This document shows positions 59,288-64,000 of a stretch of 64,000 nt of DNA, in pieces. The stretch comes from an uncultured Collinsella sp. Its GTDB lineage: Bacteria > Actinomycetota > Coriobacteriia > Coriobacteriales > Coriobacteriaceae. The notes under the pieces are model-generated. The model was given only the letters and a program-made list of their open reading frames with translations. It did no database searches and was not told the DNA's origin. The stretch's first letter is position 1, and each line of letters starts with the position of its first letter. Made by a program: the position numbers and the translations under genes. Where the stretch lies: assembly GCA_937943045.1 (NCBI GenBank), contig CALEBN010000068.1, forward strand, positions 110,674 to 174,673, read 5' to 3'.

Positions 59288-61414
59288 CTAAGCGTAACTG
59301 GTGCAATCTCCCTCTAAGAAGGGATCGGCCGTCGTATCGAACAGCTCAGGGTAGCGGTCCTTGAGCCAGCTGTCTGCGTCCTCGAAGCCACGCGCCTTTT
59401 TCTCCGCCAGTGCTTGTAGCTCGCATGCGCCGGCCATCGCGGTGAGCGAGTCAACCGCCAGGTCGCCTTTGACATACGCCCTGACGCCGTAGAGAATTCG
59501 CTCCTCCGACTCGAGCGGCGCGCGGTAATAGTCGATATCCAAAAGAAAACCCTCAGGCTCCCCAATGTAGAAGGGGAAATGCAAGGCGGATGAGACTTGG
59601 CAGCCGTAGGCGTACATGTCGCTGGTGTCGCCGTCATATCGGTGCCAGCGCAATAGCTTGTCGGCCTTTTGAACGATGCGCTCTTTGTAGACGGAGGAGG
59701 CCAGCTCTTTGTCGGCTCGTTCGGATCCCCAGGTTTGCAGGTCAAACAGCACCATCGGCTCGTCGGGGCGTTGAAGGTTGCAGACGATGTCTCCGGCATG
59801 GAAAGGCGTCGGGATATCAAACCACATGTCCTCGAAATCGCTGGCGGTGCCCGCCTCGTCCCACTCGCTTTTGTTGCGGTAATCGCAAGACATTACTTCG
59901 CCGTTCGCATTGAGTAAGACCATGTCGTCGGCATAGCGGTCTTCGTCTGGGTCGATGGGACGACGAGTGATTCTGATAGCTTTGGGATCGTTACTGTCGA
60001 GCTCTTTCCAGATGGCATCGAAGCACTTTTGATAACTGCTGTACGGGCCGTAAAGAAGGTCGCATCGGTCACGTCGGTCCCACGAGTAGTCCTCAAAGAA
60101 ATACAGGCTCTTGCCGTCCGTCCTTATAAAGTGTGCGAACTTTCTTTGCTCCTGCCTGATGACATTGCACAGAAAGGCATGGAAGTCCGGGATGTTGACC
60201 GTGTCATTTCTGCGGCTCATAGTGCAATTGGGCATATTGTCGATGACCTTTTGCCAGCCTTCGAGCTTTTGCTGTAGCGTCGCTTTATGCGAGCAATTGA
60301 CGATGAAGGCTGCTACGGGTGTGGTGAGCTCGTAGTTGATTCGTTGAAGATGCTCCTTAATGCTGTGCGAGTCCAAAAACTCAAAGATGTCCGGACGAAT
60401 ATCCAGCTCACTTTGGCTGGTAGGCTTGCGGTGCGGCTGCAGGCAATCGTGTCCGACCGAGCCTTCGGACCACTGCTTGCCGTAGGCGGGATCATCGTGC
60501 AGCTTCTGCGAAAGCTCGAGCATAAAAGCACAGTCGTCCGGCAGGTCGCCGGTGTAGCGCTCGGCGGTGTAGAGGGCAGAGGGGATGAAGGGGTCCAAGA
60601 GACTGTCGCTGAAGGTGCCGGATGAAAGCGAACCCTCCTTAACGCCGTAATCCTTGCTGGGCCCTGCGCACCAGATCTGTCCCCGGAGCGTGTGCTCGTA
60701 GTCGTTTTCGAGCACAATGGCAAAGCGAGGCCCGTGGTCGAAGGGGCGACCGTCAATTTTGAGGATGTCGCCCGGCACCCACGGCGTGTAGATGGGCTCG
60801 TTGTTCGCGCAGAACCGCCTGCTATCGTTTCGCCAGGCGCTTTCGACATGCGATTTGCGAGTGCGGTGATTGCGCAGATCGCGGAGGAATATGAGCTCGC
60901 CATCCTTGGTTGCCGCAAACGACAGAGAGGGCTGCGCCGTTTGGTGCTCGTGCAGGTCTTCCGAGGTGTAGAGATTGATCTTCCAGTACGATTCGGACCA
61001 GTCGTCGTCAGGATACTCTTCGATGTAGCGCTTCATGAGCGTTTGTGCGGCGTCCCACGATGCGGTGGGGAAGGGGCCGTCAAGGGCGTCGGCGTCGCGC
61101 TCTTCCTCGTTATAGACCATGACGTGCAGTAGGAGGATTCCGCGGTCGTACTCGATGTTGTGGAGCATATCGAGTGCGCTGTTGAGCCGGGCGAGATGCG
61201 AATCGATATCTTCGACCAGCTCCGGCGAAACCTCCTTGTGGAGTCGCTCGAGCATGGTGCGTTTTTCATCAAGCGTCTTAAGTGAGCCGGCGATGATTGG
61301 CGCTGTCCAGTATAGGTATTTACGCATGTGGTCGCGTAACTCTTGGCTTCTGATGCAGCTGAGGACGAGGTCTTTGCCGGCATCGGTGATGCCATCGCTT
61401 GCCTGATTGTTCAT
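59288..61414 (-). CDS. Two-module family protein (708 aa)
   Basis: A 708-residue paralog of the next gene, with the same two modules: IAGSLKTLDEKRTMLERL, GPFPTASWDAAQTLMKRY, SYWKINLYTSEDL and PWVPGDILKIDGRPF in the N-module; IFEFLDSHSIKEHL, TLQQKLEGWQKV, GPYSSYQKCFDAIW, DIPTPFHAGDIV and RYPELFD in the C-module. AAGGAGGCCGAC before the ATG at 61414 sets the start. It is the first gene of the cluster, with a 165-base gap before the next. The function is unknown. Confidence 0.78.
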   Translation of the reverse strand: MNNQASDGITDAGKDLVLSCIRSQELRDHMRKYLYWTAPIIAGSLKTLDEKRTMLERLHKEVSPELVEDIDSHLARLNSALDMLHNIEYDRGILLLHVMVYNEEERDADALDGPFPTASWDAAQTLMKRYIEEYPDDDWSESYWKINLYTSEDLHEHQTAQPSLSFAATKDGELIFLRDLRNHRTRKSHVESAWRNDSRRFCANNEPIYTPWVPGDILKIDGRPFDHGPRFAIVLENDYEHTLRGQIWCAGPSKDYGVKEGSLSSGTFSDSLLDPFIPSALYTAERYTGDLPDDCAFMLELSQKLHDDPAYGKQWSEGSVGHDCLQPHRKPTSQSELDIRPDIFEFLDSHSIKEHLQRINYELTTPVAAFIVNCSHKATLQQKLEGWQKVIDNMPNCTMSRRNDTVNIPDFHAFLCNVIRQEQRKFAHFIRTDGKSLYFFEDYSWDRRDRCDLLYGPYSSYQKCFDAIWKELDSNDPKAIRITRRPIDPDEDRYADDMVLLNANGEVMSCDYRNKSEWDEAGTASDFEDMWFDIPTPFHAGDIVCNLQRPDEPMVLFDLQTWGSERADKELASSVYKERIVQKADKLLRWHRYDGDTSDMYAYGCQVSSALHFPFYIGEPEGFLLDIDYYRAPLESEERILYGVRAYVKGDLAVDSLTAMAGACELQALAEKKARGFEDADSWLKDRYPELFDTTADPFLEGDCTSYA

Positions 61415-61468
61415 GTCGGCCTCCTTATCGATCATTACCGGCATGATGCAACAGGTGTGGAGGCCGTC

Positions 61469-61486
61469 GGTCCCATTAACGGGACC
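61469..61486. promoter_or_regulatory. GGTCCCATTAACGGGACC palindrome in the leader of the 708-aa gene
   Basis: A near-perfect palindrome (GGTCCC-ATTAAC-GGGACC) 55 bases before the start codon, at the same distance as the related site at 59177. Confidence 0.6.
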
Positions 61487-61496
61487 AGGAGAGAAT

Positions 61497-61531
61497 GGAT
61501 GTGACAAAGGGACTGTCTCTTCGTCACATCC
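61497..61531. repeat. REP-like palindrome related to 46634
   Basis: GGATGTGAC (61497-61505) pairs with GTCACATCC (61523-61531), with inner pairing AAGGGA and TCTCTT. It shares GTGACAAAGGGACTG-type sequence with the palindrome at 46634. It lies between divergent genes. Confidence 0.6.
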
Positions 61532-61554
61532 AAAATATTGCCTTTACGTGTTGA

Positions 61555-61569
61555 TGCACACGGTGTGCA
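61555..61569. promoter_or_regulatory. TGCACACGGTGTGCA palindrome, probable TetR operator
   Basis: A perfect 15-base palindrome located 52 bases before the TTG start of the TetR-type gene and just before TAATAC (61571-61576), a possible -10 box. A TetR-type regulator could bind here to repress itself and the activase gene. Confidence 0.5.
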
Positions 61570-61620
61570 ATAATACTCGCACTGTGCAATAGCGCACAGG
61601 CTGAGTAACAAGGAGGACGC

Positions 61621-62331
61621 TTGTCCCAGCTCGAGAAATGCGATCGCCGGTCCCTTCGCTCGCAGCGTGCCCTTCGCCAGGCACTTGCCAGCGAGCTTGC
61701 CGAAAGCGGCGACCTTTCGCGCATTAATGTCGCGTCGCTCACCGAGCGCGCTGGCCTTACGCGCCGCACGTTCTATTCGCATTACCGCGATATTCCCGAC
61801 TTTATCAATCAAATCGAGGACGGCTTGCTGGCCGAGATCCGTGAGCGCATTGAACTCATCACCGCAGCTCAGCTGCCCGATCTCTATCACAACATCGATG
61901 AGCTCGAGCCGGCGCCCGGTTCGGTTGAGCTGCTGCGTTATCTTGCGGCCAACCGCGACTTAATCGGTGCGCTGCTGGGTCCGGGCGGCGACCAGGCCTT
62001 CATTAAAAGGATCATCGACACCACTCGTGAGGCTGTGGTGCCGCGTGCGCAGACGGGCATTTTGGGCCTGGCGCTGGGTACGTTCTTTGACTACTACGTT
62101 ACCTACGTCGTGAGCGCCGAGGTCGGCATGATTCAGCGCTGGTTTGAGCGTGGGCTCACCGAATCGCCCGAGGCCATGGCGCGCATTATGACGGTGCTCG
62201 CTTTTGTGCGCCCTGGTGACCTGTATGGCCAACCCATCGATATCAACGTGCCGGAATACGGCATGAAGCTATTGAACTTGCAGCTCGAGGACGCGGCTGA
62301 CACCGCCGCAACCGTCGAGTCCAACAACTAA
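61621..62331 (+). CDS. TetR/AcrR family transcriptional regulator
   Basis: A 236-residue regulator. The N-terminal 60 residues form the TetR helix-turn-helix (INVASLTERAGLTRRTFYSHYRDIPDF, where the F-Y-x-H-Y string is typical). The rest is a helical ligand-binding domain with GTFFDYYVTYVVSAEVGMI near the C-terminus. The start is TTG, well supported by AAGGAGG 4 bases upstream. It lies 12 bases before the activase gene, so it probably controls it. Confidence 0.9.
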   Translation: MSQLEKCDRRSLRSQRALRQALASELAESGDLSRINVASLTERAGLTRRTFYSHYRDIPDFINQIEDGLLAEIRERIELITAAQLPDLYHNIDELEPAPGSVELLRYLAANRDLIGALLGPGGDQAFIKRIIDTTREAVVPRAQTGILGLALGTFFDYYVTYVVSAEVGMIQRWFERGLTESPEAMARIMTVLAFVRPGDLYGQPIDINVPEYGMKLLNLQLEDAADTAATVESNN

Positions 62332-62343
62332 GAGGAGAGACAG

Positions 62344-64000
62344 ATGAGCAAACTCGTCGAGGGCATCAAGGACCGCATGATCGCCGCCGCACGCGAGGCC
62401 GCGCCCACCGTGGTGGACGCCGCGCAGAAGGCCGCGACCGCGGCTGCCGAGAAAGTTGTCGAGGCTGTCGCCGATGCCAAGAACGCGGCGGGGGAGGCGT
62501 CCGTCACTAGCGAGCCCGCCACCGCCGCTGAGCCCGTAGCCGCCGCCCACGCCCCTGAAGGCGCGATCTTCAACCCCGGCAACGCCCACGGCAACCTGCA
62601 CCTGGGCATCGACGTGGGCTCCACCACCGTCAAGCTTGCCGTGCTCAATGACGACAACCAGATTGTCTACGCCAAGTACCAGCGCCATCACACCGACGTC
62701 CGCGCTTGCGCCCGCGACCTGTTCGAGGGCGCTGTGACCGTGCTGCCGACGGCCCAGATGACCTGCGCCATTACCGGATCGGGCGGTCTGCTGCTGTCCC
62801 AGTGGCTCGACCTGGAGTTTGTCCAGGAAGTCATCGCCAGTAAGCGTGCCGTCGAGACCCTCATCCCGGCCACCGACGTCGCCATCGAGCTGGGCGGCGA
62901 GGACGCCAAGATCATCTACTTCGACAACGGCATCGAGCAGCGCATGAACGGTACCTGCGCCGGCGGTACGGGCGCGTTCATCGACCAGATGGCGACCCTG
63001 CTGCACACCGACGCGAGCGGCCTCAACGAGCTCGCGGCCAACGCCACCACCATCTATCCCATCGCCAGCCGCTGCGGCGTATTTGCCAAGAGCGACATCC
63101 AGCCCATCCTGAACCAGGGCGGCCGGAAGGAGGATGTGGCGGCGTCCATCTTCCAGGCGGTGGTTGACCAGACCATCGCTGGTCTGACCCAGGGGCGGGA
63201 GCTGAAGGGCAAGATTGTCTTTCTGGGCGGCCCCCTGCACTTCCTGATGGGACTGCGGGAGCGGTTTGTGGAGACGCTGCAGCTGGACGAGGAACACGCC
63301 ATCTTTCCGGAGGACGGCGACTGCTTCGCCGCCATCGGCGCAGCGCTGTGCGCCTCTGACTATGACGCCCACCTGTTTGACGACCAGCTGAAGAAGCTGG
63401 AGGAGAGCCGCTCCGCTGTCACTCGGCTGAACACCGCTCCCCCCCTCTTTGAAAGCCAGGCGGAGTACGATGCCTTCTGCGCTCGGCACAACAGCCAACA
63501 TCCGCCGGAGGTGGACATCGCCGCTTACACCGGCGACGCCTATCTGGGCATCGACGCCGGTTCCACCACCACCAAATTGGCGCTCATCGCTCCGGACGGC
63601 GGTCTGCTCTACACCTACTATCACTCCAACCTGGGCAATCCGGTATCCATCGTCAAGGAGCAGCTGGAGAAGATCTATCAGCTCTGCGGCGACCGCATCA
63701 CCATCCGAGGCAGCGCCGTCACCGGCTACGGCGAGGATCTCATCAAAAACGCCTTCCGCTGTGACCTGGGTCTGGTGGAGACGGTGGCACACTACAACGC
63801 TGCCGCCCACTTCAATCCGGACGTGGATTTCATCATCGACATCGGCGGCCAGGACATGAAGTGCTTCAAGATCCGCAACGGCGCCGTGGACTCCATCATG
63901 CTCAATGAAGCCTGTTCCTCCGGCTGCGGCTCCTTTATTGAAACTTTCGCCCGTGCCCTAGGCTATGACATCGCCGACTTTGCAAAGCTGGGTCTGTTCG
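62344..64000 (+). CDS. 2-hydroxyacyl-CoA dehydratase activase-like ATPase, 3' end outside the window
   Basis: The frame starts at ATG 62344 after GGAGAGACAG and stays open for 552 codons to the window edge. After an Ala-rich helical leader (about 1-80) comes one BadF/BcrA ASKHA ATPase domain (LGIDVGSTTVKLA near residue 87, NGTCAGGTGAFIDQ with a cluster Cys near 204, SRCGVFAKSD near 244). A second follows (LGIDAGSTTTKLA near 400, NEACSSGCGSF). This is the long CoA-substrate-specific activase type, which drives electrons into a radical dehydratase. Codon use changes near 63110 (see findings). Confidence 0.88.
   Translation, partial: MSKLVEGIKDRMIAAAREAAPTVVDAAQKAATAAAEKVVEAVADAKNAAGEASVTSEPATAAEPVAAAHAPEGAIFNPGNAHGNLHLGIDVGSTTVKLAVLNDDNQIVYAKYQRHHTDVRACARDLFEGAVTVLPTAQMTCAITGSGGLLLSQWLDLEFVQEVIASKRAVETLIPATDVAIELGGEDAKIIYFDNGIEQRMNGTCAGGTGAFIDQMATLLHTDASGLNELAANATTIYPIASRCGVFAKSDIQPILNQGGRKEDVAASIFQAVVDQTIAGLTQGRELKGKIVFLGGPLHFLMGLRERFVETLQLDEEHAIFPEDGDCFAAIGAALCASDYDAHLFDDQLKKLEESRSAVTRLNTAPPLFESQAEYDAFCARHNSQHPPEVDIAAYTGDAYLGIDAGSTTTKLALIAPDGGLLYTYYHSNLGNPVSIVKEQLEKIYQLCGDRITIRGSAVTGYGEDLIKNAFRCDLGLVETVAHYNAAAHFNPDVDFIIDIGGQDMKCFKIRNGAVDSIMLNEACSSGCGSFIETFARALGYDIADFAKLGLF

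Overview
The window looks like chromosomal DNA of a gut Coriobacteriia, most probably Collinsella. This is inferred from the moderately high GC content, the preference for CGC/CGT, GAG and CTG codons, and a gene mix that pairs actinobacterial-type housekeeping genes with a PTS sugar operon, a pyruvate formate-lyase activase and many gene-end palindromes. No rRNA, tRNA, complete insertion sequence, prophage or CRISPR-Cas locus was found.

Layout. 1-3354: sucrose/fructan uptake and hydrolysis (partial GH32, PTS EIIBC, GH32). 3621-8356: DegV, PflA, a membrane-anchored serine hydrolase, MTA/SAH nucleosidase and EngB. 8373-10251: a small accessory island between perfect 15-bp direct repeats, with a short ORF coupled to an XRE regulator, then a secreted protein and a 34-aa membrane peptide. 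10565-15857: aspartate-family amino acid genes (thrB, thrC, lysC, asd). 16605-23029: Ogt, an OmpR/histidine kinase pair and an FtsX-type ABC exporter. 23145-29145: small conserved protein, XRE membrane protein, PfkA, an Ntn amidase and an M18 aminopeptidase. 29360-34375: RHH/PIN toxin-antitoxin pair, 2-hydroxyacid dehydrogenase, SEC-C methionine aminopeptidase, radical SAM protein and alpha/beta hydrolase. 34587-41276: GGDEF-REC-HD-GYP protein with an Hpt partner, a C26 peptidase and a polar amino acid ABC importer. 41946-46635: Dxs, an HD-CmpB fusion and a HAD phosphatase. 46660-53095: helicase-nuclease with a WYL regulator, divergent from rtcB and a DnaB-like protein that has lost Walker A. 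53545-54756: an AT-rich unknown. 54871-61414: four genes of one unrecognised two-module family. 61621-64000: a TetR-type regulator and a truncated dehydratase activase.

The most unusual content is structured non-coding DNA. (1) Three 117-130 bp nested hairpins lie just after thrB, asd and pfkA, all in the same orientation relative to the gene. Their outer and inner arms vary but stay complementary, and an internal mismatch motif (GTCCTC / TGCGGA) is invariant. (2) A 423-bp element after dxs holds four hairpins with near-identical 15-bp arms and loops of exactly 25 nt at an 80-bp period, bounded by two inverted copies of a further hairpin. (3) Several dispersed REP-like hairpin families sit at gene ends, some with compensatory base changes. 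The best protein-coding candidate for an undescribed system is the operon of two-module paralogs, in which two genes share a palindrome in their leaders.
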